Source: Ianthella basta (lineage: Eukaryota; Porifera; Demospongiae; Verongiida; Ianthellidae). Taken from it: a DNA stretch of 64,000 nucleotides. Below the pieces are notes generated by a model, which was not told the DNA's origin, did not search any database, and saw only the letters and a list, made by a program, of their open reading frames with translations. Made by a program: the position numbers and the translations under genes. Of the stretch, positions 24,374-36,676 are shown in pieces. Where the stretch lies: the NCBI GenBank assembly GCA_964019415.1, contig OZ025890.1:2295413-2359412 (forward strand). The letters run 5' to 3'. Each line of letters opens with the position of its first letter. The stretch's first letter is position 1.

Positions 24374-27300
24374 TTAATTAATGGAACTCGATAAGTACTT
24401 CGTGTGTTTCTCTTCTTCCATGTTTGCAGGTAGCAGTGGAGAAGACTGATTTGGTAAAGGGACTGAGCTCTTCCCTGTAACATCACCACCTTTCTCTTCA
24501 AATTCGTTGTGCTTCTCAGTGATGATCATGGATGCTTTCTGTACTGCATTTCCTCCATCTTTGCAGTACCTGTGACTCAGCTGACGTACCAATTCACTTC
24601 GTGGTGGAGGTGACCTTATCTGCTGGCACTTTCTCTTGGCAAAGCTATCCCTCAGCTCATCATCAGCCTGTGCAGAACAGAAAAGCATTTGTGGGTGCAT
24701 GAAGAAAATTGGAAGCTAAGTACGCTCAGGTGAGCATCATGTCTTGATTGTTTTGGACAGCACATGCATGGTGCTGTTCAAAGTGAGATAACAGAGATCA
24801 GGGTTAAGATCAACGTTAACGCTGAATGTTGAATGGTCATGTGACCCGAGATATGACGTCAACGTTCACCATAAACATTGATCTTAACCTCTCTATTAAG
24901 TCGCTGACTGAGCTATCATCTCACTTTGGCCTAGAACAGTACAATACATGATTGTGCTGTCCAAGCCCATCAAAACATGGTGCTCACCTGAGCGTACTTA
25001 AGCTCCCATTTTTACTTGGGCCCACATACATTTAAGTATCAGACAGTATTGTGAAGGCATGTAAGTTAAAATCATCTAACAAAATTCTTGCAACTTCAAT
25101 GTACCACTATACAAGTGCATGCAACATAGTTTTTTGCGTAGCCAGGCTGCCACTCTGTATGTAGACTACAAATTTAATAATGATCTGGTCATGTCTACAC
25201 AAGACTTAGTGCCACAGATGTGAATGGCATACCAAGGGCAATAGCTCACGATCATCTTCTTTCACTGCCTCAGCATCCTGAGGATCAATGGAGGAGAGGT
25301 ATGTCGCTGGAGCAAGACCCTCTCTACTAGCCACCCTGCATGCAGGAGCAGTACAAATGTGTATACAGGAAGTGTGCAGGTCAATGAACACATACACATG
25401 CATGTTGTTAATGTAAGGCATGCAGACCTTCCTTGCTCTATATTGCATGCAAGACATGTGTATATTCTAGCTGTGTGTGCATGCCATCCTCACCTGACAT
25501 GCCACCATCCCGAATAGCTCATATTAACCACCTTCACCTCAGCGTGTAAAGGAAGGTCTACCTCATCGGCTAGTGCAGCTGTGTACTTCTTCATTGCCCA
25601 AAACGTTGCATAGTTGGATGCTATAGAGAAAGCCATACCATATGCTACAAGATCTATAAAGCATTGATTGTGTTAACTTACAAATATATTGCTGTATATG
25701 CGCTATTTAAAAGTTTACTATAATAAACCATTCACTTGACTGGAAATGACAATCCATGCAGTGTGTATAGGCTAAACTTATGCATTCATTCAATATCAGA
25801 CGTCACGCTCGTGACGTCTATTTAGGAATGTGCCCAGTTCAAAATGGCGTCTCCTCGCTTAATGTATTAGCGCGCTTCGGCGAAACTAGCCGAACCGTGG
25901 CAAAGAAGAACAATTGAAGGCCGTGGATAAGCTTTTATCAAAGGGTTAAGGACCTCAATGTACCCAAAGTCAACCTGGAGTACATGTAAGAAGAAAGCGT
26001 CGCATGCCGCCGTTACCCCATTTTGTCTTTTCATATTCTTCTTCCCACTGAATTTTTGCGCGCTCCTAGCGCAAGACACAGGACATCTATGGACTTAATT
26101 CACATACCAGGACTTGCATACGTACCTGAAGGGTGAAGATCTAAGCTTCGGTGGCAATCCAATTCATACAGCGTTGGAGGGAGCGCGAAGTTTGTTGCTC
26201 CCGTGTATTAAACATACCCCAAGCCGCCATTTTGTTGCGTGCTACTGTATCAGACGTCACGTTCGTGACGTCTGGATACTCAGCGCGAGTATTAATCTGA
26301 TGGAGATACAGTCCTTTGGATATGCAAAAAGTGTACAAACTAGTGTATAAAAATTCCTTTAGAATTAAAAGGGATTTATGAATGGCTGGCAGAAAAAGCA
26401 TAGAAGCAAGCAAGAGTAACTCAACACCCTGATAAACCACATTTCTGTGAAGTTCGCTCTGCATTCCTAATTTCCTTGTAGCTGCATGTACCCAAATGTC
26501 CACCAGTTACATAGTCCCATGTAGCTACAATGAAATTAGGAATGCAGAGTGATCTTCACAGAAATGTGGTTTATCAGAGTGTTGAGTTACTCTTGCTTGT
26601 TTCTATGCTTTTTCTGCCAGCCATTCCTAAATCCCTTTTAATTCTAAAGGAATTTTTATACACTATCATAATTATAGTTCCACTGTACAAGTGGATGTCG
26701 GTATATAGCTATACCATTTAGAACAGACTCTCACCATCTTCTTCACCAGCTGGAGTTTCTTCTTTATCAGAGGTTTGTGTCACAGACTCTTCGAACTCTC
26801 CCTCTAGGGGTTTGAGGAAGGAGGAAGGGACCCAGCCCAGCTTGCTGTCCTTGACGGCCAACCACCAACCTATTACAGTGAAGCATTTAAAACAAAATTA
26901 CATAATTATACAATTATAATTACGTCTTGTGTTGTTCACACTGCATGCATGCGTGTGTATCCTTTTAGTATTGTAAATTTAGGATGAACTATACAGATCA
27001 CTCGGGGTAGCATATATCTCTATACTTTGTGTGTACGTGACTCCATCAAGAGTAGGCTAGTTATAATTAATGGCTGGCTGTTCAATACACAGTCTCACTC
27101 ACCGTCTTCTTCCTTATCAAGGACCATCACCTCTGCTCCTTCCTCAAAGGAGAGCTGGTTGGGGTCAGCAGTCTCATAGCCTGCAATGCTTACATAGCTG
27201 AGCCTCCTGGCTGCATGTGCACTGCTTCTCCACACCTCAAGCTCAGGGTCATCAATGAAGTCCTCTGTGTCTCCTGTGAGCTTCTGGAGGTAGCTTTTGG

Positions 27301-30300
27301 GCACCCAGCCTGTTAGTTTTACATCCTTGGACACATACCACCAATCTGTAGGATAGTACGTATGTGCATGGAATATGTATACATGACAAAAGACAGCTGT
27401 CGTGACTACAAATATGACACGTCAACCATCTGTTGATGGTGAAATAATATTGAACTTGGAATGCATACTTCATGTACACACTGTTGCACTCACCTGAGGA
27501 ATCCTTGGAAAGGACTGACACTGTGTCTCCAACTTTAACTGTAAGTTGCTCTTCAGAAGTGGCAGTGAAGTCTACCGTGACCTGATACTCTTCAAACATT
27601 GATCCTGCATGGTGCATGGCAATACTACAATACAATATATATATGTAGTCACACTTTCACATGTACACAATATGTGCACTTGTGCACCACACCGGCCCTC
27701 AAATGTACACATGCATGCACACAAATGTGCTTGTGTAGCAATTGCCCATTTAGGGATGAACCAGCAGAATTAAGACCGCAAGACTGGTGGGCCTGTTGGC
27801 AATGGAGACACCAGTCCAGCCTTGTCTCCCCAGTTGCATGGTCCCTCAGCGCAGTAGGGATACTCATCTACGGGCTTGCATGAGATGACAAAATGTTACA
27901 GGTGGCATCAGAATATCTGTCCTGGACTCCTAGCCATAAAATTCACCACCTAGCTGTACATTCAGTAATTTCAAGGTGGCTAGCATACCGTACTGATCGG
28001 TTGTTAAGCGCATGCGCTTATAGCTCTGGCAGGAAGAAAATATGCGCTTAACAAACGAATGGTTCAAGAAATTATAATGATATGCAAACGTCATATTAAG
28101 ATGGCTTCCGCGTAGCGCAGTAAGTGATATCCCATTCAAGCGTTATTTTTATTAGCTTATAGTCATTATTACACTTTAGGCAAGTGGCTAGGTTACCAGG
28201 GAGTCCCTTTGTGCGCCTAATAGAAGGGGTGAACCCCTGAAATCACTATGCGCCTAACAATTAGTGAAAATCTAGTAAAGAAATATGCGCTTAACAGAGA
28301 TTATGCGCTTATAAGGGGGTGCGCTTAACAACCGATCAGTACGGTATGCTACACGTTCATCACTAAACACTGGGAAGCGTGCTAGCACCAAAGAGGAACA
28401 ATTACACTAGTTCACACAGACAGATGATAACAGCTAGTGGACACACCAAATATGATCACACACACACCAGAACACATACACACGGTCACCAGAACGCAGA
28501 CACCCACCCACACCCACATTCTCAAATGCACACTCACATGAACACACATACACATACGTACACACACATGTACTATCTTCCAGGCACCCACATACACACA
28601 TACACACATACACACATACACTCAGTGTACTAATACAGACAGTAAACTAGTTTGTAACTCTGTTTTATAATTATGGGCGGTGTATGTCTTTGTGGTAGCT
28701 AGGAGACACTCTACTGACACTTTGATGCAGTGCTGTAAACATATTCCTATAATATAGCAGTAACTTGACCTATTGAGTGGCTTGGTTCCCATGACACCAG
28801 CATGACAAACACATTCACACACTTACTTTCCCATGTAGACATATATACAGTACTAACAACTGAGTCTCACACTATGCAAGAGGCAGCTGTCTCCATGGTT
28901 GTGCTGAGCAACTGGTCAGCTGCAGCAAACTATTCAAGAATATAGTGGCCTATAAACAGTTTTACTTCCTACACAAACTTTATCAGGTGCCATTCATGCT
29001 ACAAATATCTATATCTGTGAGAATCACATGCACAGTGTCATATACTTGAGAGTGTGGTAGCTCTCCCTACCTATCCAGGTAAGGATATATGTTGGTACAT
29101 GCATGTTCAGACTTCCCCGTATTCATTAAACAATGGTATTGTACGTAGTAACGAAATCCCAATTGCAACAATTATAGGCTTACATAGCCAAATATTTTAT
29201 ATAGACCACATTATATATGCTGCGGTAATATATAATATTACCTACCAGCAGGAATTCCTTGTGGATGCAGTGATGGTGACCGACTGATTGTGAGCCTGTG
29301 AGCATGCAGAAAGCACATGCACATTGCAAATAGTAGCATACATTACTATAGCTTGCTAGCGTGCAAACTTCATACAGTTTTTATAATATTAGGCTAATCT
29401 CTATACTTGCATGTACATAATTGTATTTGATGTGCATGCATGTATTATAATTATAACATGCATTCATGACCACACACAACATGCAGGCCTTAATGTACTA
29501 GGAGGCCTAGGATATACATAAAATGATAAGGAGAGGTCGATCATATAATATATTCTTACCCCAGCTTCTGTTCATCCCCAGGTTGGCTTTTGAAGAACTG
29601 CAGCACGAAATGAGACCGTGAGAGGTGGGGACCCAGCTTCAGCAGAATAGTCTGACAGTAGTGGTTGATGGTTCTGAGGCGAGATTCAAGGTACTTTGTG
29701 GAAAAGTTCCATCCAAAGAGTTGCAGCACTTTGTCAGCAGCTGGGAGTGAAGGGATGCAGCGATCTACATGGTGGTACTTTCCAGCCTCGTGGGGGAACA
29801 TGGTCAAAAGGGTTCTCTGAGAGAGAGAAGAAAAGAAAACATGGAAGATTATGTCTCATCATGCAAGCATTTCCATAACCATTATATGCATATACGTACT
29901 TGATGAAATGAACAATTAAGAGTCATGTAATGCCATGCAGTTCTTGGTTATATTGGCTCTCATGACTTTGTATATCATTTGGTTGACATAATCATAACTG
30001 CACTTTTGGGCATGCATGCAGACTATTGATTATGTCTACACTACGTGCACTAGTGTACATTTGCAGGCATGTTGCAGTTGTTCGAAGCATGCATGATTAC
30101 TAATTGTAGTCTATAACTCTACCTGCATGCACGACATGCACAATTGCAACGCTAATGCAGGGCCAGCATGCATATATATACATAATCACCATTAGGCCGT
30201 GTGCGATGAAGGTATAATTATTATACTCACCTGAAATGCAAAGAAGTCAGCATACCTCCTGTGTATCTCAAACCTGGTCTGGTCACTCCAGCATATTTCA

Positions 30301-32628
30301 ATCACGAAGTATGATTTGCGCTGAAAAGCTGTCCTCAGACACGTGTAGGGTCGTGAGAGAGAAAGGCCTGGATGATGATTCTACACATGTAAAATATAGT
30401 CATATAATGTCATTGATGCTATATATAGCTGCATACTTGCACTAGCTTGTTTCAGTATAAGATAAGATATGCCTTCAAAAAACTTGCCACATACAATCGG
30501 TACAGATCATACAGTTGTCAATATAGGCTGCTGCTGCTTGCATGTTTGAAGTCATGCAGGGTGCTGTGCATACATGGGCCTCAAGGCGAATGGCAGCAAT
30601 TACAAGGAAACCTGTCGTTAGGTATGCAAACCTACAGTGACACATACAGAATACTAACTATCTGAGGGTACACCCCCCTCCAAATTCATATGTACATACA
30701 TGCATGCAGTCTGCAATCTTTCATGATCAAGCAGAACTATTTCAAGCCATATATCTTTTACAATATAGTTAGGGTATATCGGTGTCTGTTGGAGCAATTC
30801 GCCGCTCCAGCTGCAACTGCACGTATTTATAAGCCTATACCATATAAGGCAACCTTGCATCCCCATTCTGTACCTCAGTCATTATGGAAATCAAATGAGG
30901 GCCTTTCACTGTCAAGCTGAAAAAGCATAGAAACAAGCTACTCAACACTATGATATATCTGTGGAGTTCATTTGACATTTCTCATTCCCTTGTACATGGA
31001 AATAGCAAGTTAATCATACGTGCACATTTTGGATCAATGTACAAGGGAATTAAGAATGTCAAATTAATGAACTCCACAAAATGAAGTATATCATAGTGTT
31101 CAGTCCACCCACCCACATGCACACCACACACACATGTACCATGCTAGTCTGCACACCCTACCATACTCCTACACACACTCTGCTTGCGTTATTCTACATC
31201 CCACACGCCTTGATCTACTCTTCCCCTACACTTCCCTATTCCACCCTTCCTCACACCTCCACACCACCACACTCCATAGCCTCACATTCCATCTCCACAC
31301 ACTACACGTCACCCTGTAGCTACATCTCTCTCCATCACAATTCCTCACCATCCACTGCCTCAGAGGCATAGGGGTATCTAGGGGTAAATTAAATTTAGAT
31401 TCAGTTGTACTAGAGCTATTGAATAGTATGCATTGTGAAGTACAGAATATTAATGTGTGAAACTGTATAAATTTGCAATGCGTGTACTTCCTGGGTCATC
31501 TACATGTACGTGACCCATGGCCACATACCTAGGCCTCTTACTGCTGCAACTCAGTTATCTGCGACCACAGTGTAGTCACATGCATAGTCTTAATGTCAGC
31601 TCCAAAGGGTATCAAATAGTGTCCATTCATTATCCAAAAGAATGCTGCAGCACTCTAATGAAGGGGTGCTGAAAGTGCTCATTTTCGCAGTATGGTATGT
31701 CTAGCTCCCTCCAACAATGCAATATGTACTACATGACGTCTCCCTCTGTCCCTGAAAGGAGATTCCCATGTGGGTTGGTCGGCTCAATATAATATGTGTA
31801 CTGTGACAGTGTGCATTCAGCAATGGACATGTGTTGCAACACAATCACATTACACAGTTAAGTGCATTGTTGATTTACTAGTGTGGGATAGCCCACCCAT
31901 TAATGGCCGGTTACTACATAATATAGAGATGAAGTAATCTTATGTCATTATCAACAGTAGACTACGCTGCAGGCAGTGACTCAACTCTTTCCCACATCAA
32001 AACAGTTGCAGCAATTGTAACCACAGTGACTCAGTATACACTTGGTCAGGGTGGGTGGGTGGGTGGGACTAGCTGAGTCTGTGTGGTTACATGCAAACTT
32101 TCACTTGCAAACAGTGAATAGTTACCATGTGTATATATGTATAACTTTTGCAGGACTAGTTAGCAGACACTTGCAGTAAAACACAAAATCCCCCTTCTGC
32201 TGTTAGACGTTAGGATACAAGGGCTTCGAATCACAGAAAGTTACAAAAACATACAAGGCAAGATGTAGTTGCAGACTATAAGTCCTACAAAATTTGTACC
32301 CATTGGATAAATATGTCCATGGAATGCAAGTAGAGCTATGTGAATCCACGCACTACCAAGTGCTGCCATACAAAGGACACCGGGCCGAGTTTTCCAGTAT
32401 ATTCTACCTGATCCCTGGAAAGTGGTCTGGCTACGTGCAACTAGCAACTGTGTGCGCTTGGCCATTGCAGATGTCACCTCGGGAGGAATCTATATATATA
32501 ATTATACTGTAACTCACTGACGTCGACGACCTTCTCCGTCCGGACACTGGAGTTAGTTCTTTCCTGCACCCAATAACGTGCACGTTTGTGATCCAAATGT
32601 CACGTACTGCTGTTGCCTTCTGGGCCAT
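24374..32628 (-). CDS. PX-SH3-SH3-SH3 adaptor, copy A (p47phox/Tks-like oxidase organizer)
   Basis: Ten exons (minus): 32628-32518, 30320-30231, 29816-29560, 29283-29246, 27604-27494, 27345-27103, 26869-26735, 25620-25494, 25335-25233 and 24667-24374, sum 1509 bases, 502 residues. The PX domain (about 1-135) has VIEICWSDQTRFEIHRRYA and PHLSRSHFVLQFF and should bind phosphoinositides. SH3-1 (about 170-226) ends WWYVSKDVKLTGWVPKSYL, SH3-2 (about 255-305) ends LGWVPSSFL, and SH3-3 (about 333-385) has SGWWHVR and EGLAPATYL. The tail carries IRSPPPRSELVR, an SH3-ligand-like segment as in p47phox and Tks proteins. Such proteins organise NADPH oxidases at membranes. Vertebrate p47phox has two SH3 domains and Tks4/5 four or five, so three is a distinct layout. 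Introns hold several MITEs. Confidence 0.88.
24711..25006. mobile_element. long-TIR MITE (arms about 90 bases), copy A
   Basis: The left arm starts GGAAGCTAAGTACGCTCAGG and the right arm ends with the imperfect complement (CCTGAGCGTACTTAAGCTCC). It lies in the last intron of PX-SH3 A and is also present in unit B (37014-37219). Copy A carries a second element nested at 24793-24894. Confidence 0.8.
24793..24894. mobile_element. nested short MITE, unit A only
   Basis: About 100 bases are flanked by inverted GGTTAAGATCAA ends. They sit in the centre of the long-TIR element and are absent from the matching site in unit B, so they were inserted or lost after the duplication. Confidence 0.7.
25799..26663. 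mobile_element. 865-base insertion flanked by TATCA, unit A only
   Basis: Unit B has CAATATCATAATTATAG at this site without the insert, and unit A carries TATCA on both sides. The insert begins with palindrome GACGTCACGCTCGTGACGTC, repeats a near copy at about 26251-26270, and ends in a long foldback (26341-26663). It may be two nested non-autonomous elements. Confidence 0.75.
26341..26663. repeat. foldback element, arms about 150 bases
   Basis: Two arms of about 150 bases are inverted complements with few mismatches around a loop of roughly 25 bases near 26495-26520. An internal motif (GAAAAAGCATAGAAGCAAGC) links it to the smaller foldback at 30944-31100. Confidence 0.85.
27986..28346. mobile_element. 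MITE, TACCGTACTGATCGGTTG family (copy 1)
   Basis: A 361-base element has terminal inverted repeats reading TA-CCGTACTGATCGGTTGTTAAG on the left and their complement at the right. A TA target suggests the Tc1/mariner superfamily. Inside are several further TGCGCTTAAC / TGCGCCTAA motifs. It lies in a PX-SH3 A intron. No ORF is seen. Confidence 0.85.
30944..31100. repeat. small foldback element, copy A
   Basis: Arms of about 60 bases (AACACTATGATATATC... and its complement) surround a short loop, in intron 1 of PX-SH3 A. The unit B copy is at 42454-42610. Confidence 0.8.
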
Positions 32629-34123
32629 GGCCTTAACCACTTCCTTGTTGCAACCGACTGCGCTTCAGGAATAGGCCGTGCAGGTGCAGCAGAATGATTT
32701 TAAGGCGTGCACGATAGATCGGTAGCCAGTGGACTGCCAGTCAAGCGTGACGTGCATTGGCATATAATTATACCGTACTGATTGGTTGTTAAGCGCGTGC
32801 GCTTATAGCTATGGCAGGAAGAAAATATGCGCCTAATAAAGGATATGCGCTTAAACAAACGAATGGTTCAAGAAATTCTAATGATATGCAAACGTCATAT
32901 TAAGATGGCCGCCGCGTAGCGCAGTAAGTGAGTTCTCATTCAAGCGTTATTTTTACTAGCTTATAGTCATTATTACACTTTAGGCAAGTGGCTAGGTTAC
33001 CAGGTAGTCCTTTTATGCGCCTAATAGAAGGGGTGAACTCCTGAAATCAATATACGCCTAACAGTTAGGGGAAAGAAATGTGCGCTTAGCAGAGGTTATG
33101 CGCTTGTAATGGGGATGCGCTTAACAACCGAACAGTACGGTATTTTCGGAAGCATGCATGCGTGCACGTATATATGGTGGAGCTCGATCGGATGACTGCA
33201 GGACTGGTATAGCACTTTGTAGGCCGTCAAGGAAGTAGCGGCCAACAGTAAAGCTACTGTTGCCAGAAGCCTAAGACATAATTATGCATGCATGCATAAT
33301 TCAGCCGCAGACTGCATCGCGCACCAGAGCGTATTAATATCTATTTGAAGGGTTAAAGTGATCTCTCCATACAACATATAACATATCCACATACAGCAGC
33401 AGATGAAACTGGAGCTAATTTTGTTTTCAACATGTACAGACACCGTGAGCTGTACTAAATGCTTCGCGGAGGTGAGATGGGTAGAAGGCCAGGCATGCGG
33501 GGGATCTTGTACTCTTCAATCTGTCACCAAATGAACAATATGCAATTTCACGGCTCATTGAAAGGAATTCGAACTCCCATGCATGCATTTGTGATTGCTG
33601 TGGCACAAAATGTGTGATCTGGCTTCACATATCCCATAGTAGTGAGATAGTGATGGCAGTAGCTATAACCTATAGCTAGTGATGAAGACAGCACACATGT
33701 ACAACTATAATATTATATTAATACCCTAGACTATGTATACATATACAGTAGTAAAATATATTTTGCTGGTTTTAACATAAAAAGCTAACAGAATTATATT
33801 AAGCGGTGTGCATATACACCACATAGCTGATCCTTCTGCATGCGTTGTACATTATACAGAGTGCATCAGATTGTTCCATACCTGATGACTAGCTGTGTAT
33901 AGGTATGTAGTTTCAGCAGCTCCTTGACTGCATGCATGCCAGCTACATCAGTGTTACCAGAAAGACCTGACTGTGAAGTATTTGAAAGGATGAATCAAGC
34001 ACAGTGTATACACAGCAGAGTATAGCAATGTAGCCAATCTAAATGTTGGCTGCAGTATATAAGTATCAGAGCAGAGCTTTTCTCGGTCTGCATATAGCAA
34101 TCTCTATAGAGTTAGTATCCACT
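32629..34123. other. spacer upstream of PX-SH3 A, to DCXR-B
   Basis: It contains the PX-SH3 A promoter, a MITE (32771-33142) and AT-rich sequence with TGCATGCATGCA runs. The unit A/B junction is near 34070. No gene is seen. Confidence 0.7.
32771..33142. mobile_element. MITE, TACCGTACTGATTGGTTG family (copy 2, empty site)
   Basis: A 372-base member of the family at 27986. Its unit B counterpart (44300-48114) is split by the retroelement, so this copy records the uninterrupted target sequence GTTCTCATTCAAG. Confidence 0.85.
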
Positions 34124-34882
34124 TCAACACGCATGAAAGCCTCCATCCACAGGCAACTTGGTGCAGTTGATCATTGCACTCTTGTCACTGAGGAGGAAGA
34201 GAATGGCATTGACTACATCTTCAACTTCAGCAAACTTTCCCATCGGAATCTTGCTCAGCATGTCGCCTGCCTTCTTTGGATCAGACCAGGCCTTCTTCCC
34301 CATATCCGTCATTACCACTGTTGGGTGCACTGTGTTGACTCTCACACCATGTGCACCCAGCTCCAGCCCCATCACTGCAGAAAGCATATCCAGAGCACCT
34401 TTGGAAGCACAATAAACCGTGTGGTTGGGCAGAGCACAGATGGATGACTGGCTGGATATGTTCACAATGGAGCCGCCTTGACCCCTCTCCACCATGCCCT
34501 TGGCCACCACCTGTGAGACGAAGAGGACAGCCTTCACGTTGATGTCCATGACGTACTCAAACGCATCCTGGGTCACATCCAGGAACGACTGCAGCTCAGT
34601 GACACCAGCATTGTTCACCAAGAGGTGAATAGGCCCCAGCGATTGAGCTACCTCCAGGGTCTCGTCCAACTTGCGCAGATCCACGCACAGTGCTGTGATG
34701 CCAGGCAGCTCCGAGCTCAGCGAATCCAAATCTGACTGGGTTCGGCTCAAAGCCACCACCTCCACACCACACTCCACAAGGGCCTTGACCGTTTCCCTCC
34801 CAATCCCCTTCCCCGCTCCCGTGACTAGAGCCCGCTTGCCTGAAAAGTCGAATAGAGCTCGAGCGACGTCGACTGCAGCCAT
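34124..34882 (-). CDS. DCXR: dicarbonyl/L-xylulose reductase, copy B
   Basis: A 252-residue intact copy that differs from copy A at only a few residues, for example VARALFDF and ECGVEVV in place of VARAPFDF and ECGAEVV. All SDR motifs ([30 protein letters not shown]) are kept. The Ala-to-Val change lies next to the cofactor-binding VVALSRTQ strand. The upstream flank has lost about 30 bases relative to copy A. Confidence 0.92.
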   Translation of the reverse strand: MAAVDVARALFDFSGKRALVTGAGKGIGRETVKALVECGVEVVALSRTQSDLDSLSSELPGITALCVDLRKLDETLEVAQSLGPIHLLVNNAGVTELQSFLDVTQDAFEYVMDINVKAVLFVSQVVAKGMVERGQGGSIVNISSQSSICALPNHTVYCASKGALDMLSAVMGLELGAHGVRVNTVHPTVVMTDMGKKAWSDPKKAGDMLSKIPMGKFAEVEDVVNAILFLLSDKSAMINCTKLPVDGGFHAC

Positions 34883-35191
34883 GTTCGTCCAGCTAGATGT
34901 AATTACAGGGGATCGAACCCTGCATGCCAGTACATTACAGGCCATGCACTCAATGCAAATCGACGCAGGGACACACGCATACGTGTATTGCCTGTGCTAA
35001 TACACAGCCACAGACCTACAATAAGCTAAGTGTGCCATTAATATCCAATTGAAGTTTGATGCAACTATAATAATTATACAATCGTTAAAATGACTTCAAT
35101 TGTACAACATGTTGAATAAATAATTATACATTTCACAGCAGCTACATGCGATCATCTGATGCAAGATAGAAACATCAATAATGGACAATAG

Positions 35192-35329
35192 TTATAGTGA
35201 TGTGTTGGTCATGCCGTTCTCCCCGGCTGTGAGCTGCCTCAGGACAAGCTTCTTGTACACTCCCTCTTTGGAAATGAGCTCATCGTGTGTACCACACTCC
35301 ACAACATGCCCTTCATTGATAACAATAAC
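35192..35329 (-). pseudogene. orphan last exon of the ABC transporter (unit B)
   Basis: It is equivalent to 13653-13516 and encodes VIVINEGHVVECGTHDELIS... to the natural stop. The other 13 exons are missing from unit B. Just upstream, a (CA)n tract joins directly to sequence equivalent to 16292-16440. It cannot make a transporter. Confidence 0.93.
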
Positions 35330-35355
35330 CTGTGGGGTAGGCAGGTGGAATGAAC

Positions 35356-35361
35356 GCACGC

Positions 35362-35418
<57 letters not shown>

Positions 35419-35437
35419 CACACACACACACACACAT
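35356..35437. repeat. (CA)n at a deletion junction
   Basis: The left flank matches that of the tract at 13678 and the right flank that of the tract at 16291. It is shorter than either parent tract. Confidence 0.9.
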
Positions 35438-35598
35438 GCATACACGTAAAATTCTGCTACAAAGACAGACATAGAGTGTACTTTGTCGAGACCACTTACA
35501 TAGTCCCACACAGACAGCTCAATCACATCACATCTACGTACATGCAATCTACATAAGTACATTTACATAACATGGGACTCACCTGCCTACCTGGGATT

Positions 35599-35601
35599 AA
35601 A

Positions 35602-35637
<36 letters not shown>
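35599..35637. repeat. (CAT)n microsatellite
   Basis: About 12 CAT repeats lie where ABC-derived sequence ends in unit B. Confidence 0.95.
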
Positions 35638-35730
35638 TCATAACGGCAATGTCTCCTCTGCAGGATGTAGCCTAATGTACAATGGGTAACATAGTATATG
35701 TCTGGAAATAGTAATGTTCTGGAATAGTAA

Positions 35731-35764
35731 TGCCCACTACTACACCATGGTGTAGTAGTGGGCA
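35731..35764. repeat. perfect 34-base palindrome at the GUSB-B breakpoint
   Basis: The palindrome is centred on CCATGG. The right half is genuine GUSB exon 2 sequence, and the left half is its inverted copy. Confidence 0.95.
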
Positions 35765-36443
35765 CTCTCAAAGCGAAGCCAGTAGCTGGTGGTGTTCCCA
35801 CTGGGTGCAAATGGAGGTAGAGTCACCGTCCTCTCGTACCACACCCACCCCACATAGTCCCGCAGGCTTGCCTCTTGAGTCAGGTCATTGAAACTGGATG
35901 GTACAGCCATTAGGAGGACAGGGCCACTCTGGGATGAGAGGGAGAAGAGGAGAGAGAATAGACACTCAACTTAAGAAGGTGAACACCAGGTGTGGTGATG
36001 CTGTGATGGATGTGCAGTGGACAACTGATGGGAGCAATGCGTCCGTACAATTGAAGCCTGTAGCATGGTCATTGTTGCATCGGATGTTGGCAGCTGTAGA
36101 CACGCCCGTGTGTAGTCGGAGAGGGTGTGGCACAGCGCGTGCACTAGCTTCGTCGATCGCGACTGGGCTGCAGCTTCAATACTCTAACTTTAAACACTGA
36201 GATGCTCGGATATCTGCATTTTCTATTTTATGCACGTACACAAATGCGCTCCATTTCTACTATTAAACTGCTAGGGCCCCGGCACCTACCTCGTCCAGCG
36301 GCCTCTCGTACCACTTCTTTCGGAACCCTTCGTCTCTGGAGGAGGAGAAGTCCGCTCTGAAGAGCCACAGTCCGTTCAGCTCCTTCACTAGTCGGTACTC
36401 GTTATCTTGTGGATACAGCATACCGCTCGCACCAGTCAGAAGC
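35745..36443 (-). pseudogene. GUSB: GUSB copy B, 5' fragment
   Basis: It retains part of exon 1 (about 36443-36300, from [10 protein letters not shown] on), intron 1 and most of exon 2 (35928 to about 35748). The signal peptide and start codon are gone: exon 1 joins sequence equivalent to position 24139 of unit A. The remaining nine exons are deleted. It is non-functional. Confidence 0.93.
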
Positions 36444-36676
36444 AGGGGGTCTGACGCATGAGACAAATTATATGAATACACACAGGAAATTCCTGTAAGG
36501 GTGTTTGACAGAATAATACAATGACACCCAAAAATTAATGATAATGATATTTATGTCATTTATGGAATATTTTAGATTGGGAAATGTGAGCATGGAAACT
36601 ACTGAAAGAAATGGAAGTCACTTAATTTATGATGTAGATTAATACATACGTAACTATCACAGTTGCATACAGCTAA

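Noticed and set aside
28379-28633. His/Thr-rich ORF in the PX-SH3 A intron
   Set aside because: Low-complexity ACACAC-rich intronic sequence without splice support.
31081-31371. 96-residue plus-strand ORF in PX-SH3 A intron 1, also in unit B
   Set aside because: CACC/TCC low-complexity composition, and its presence in both units only reflects the duplication.
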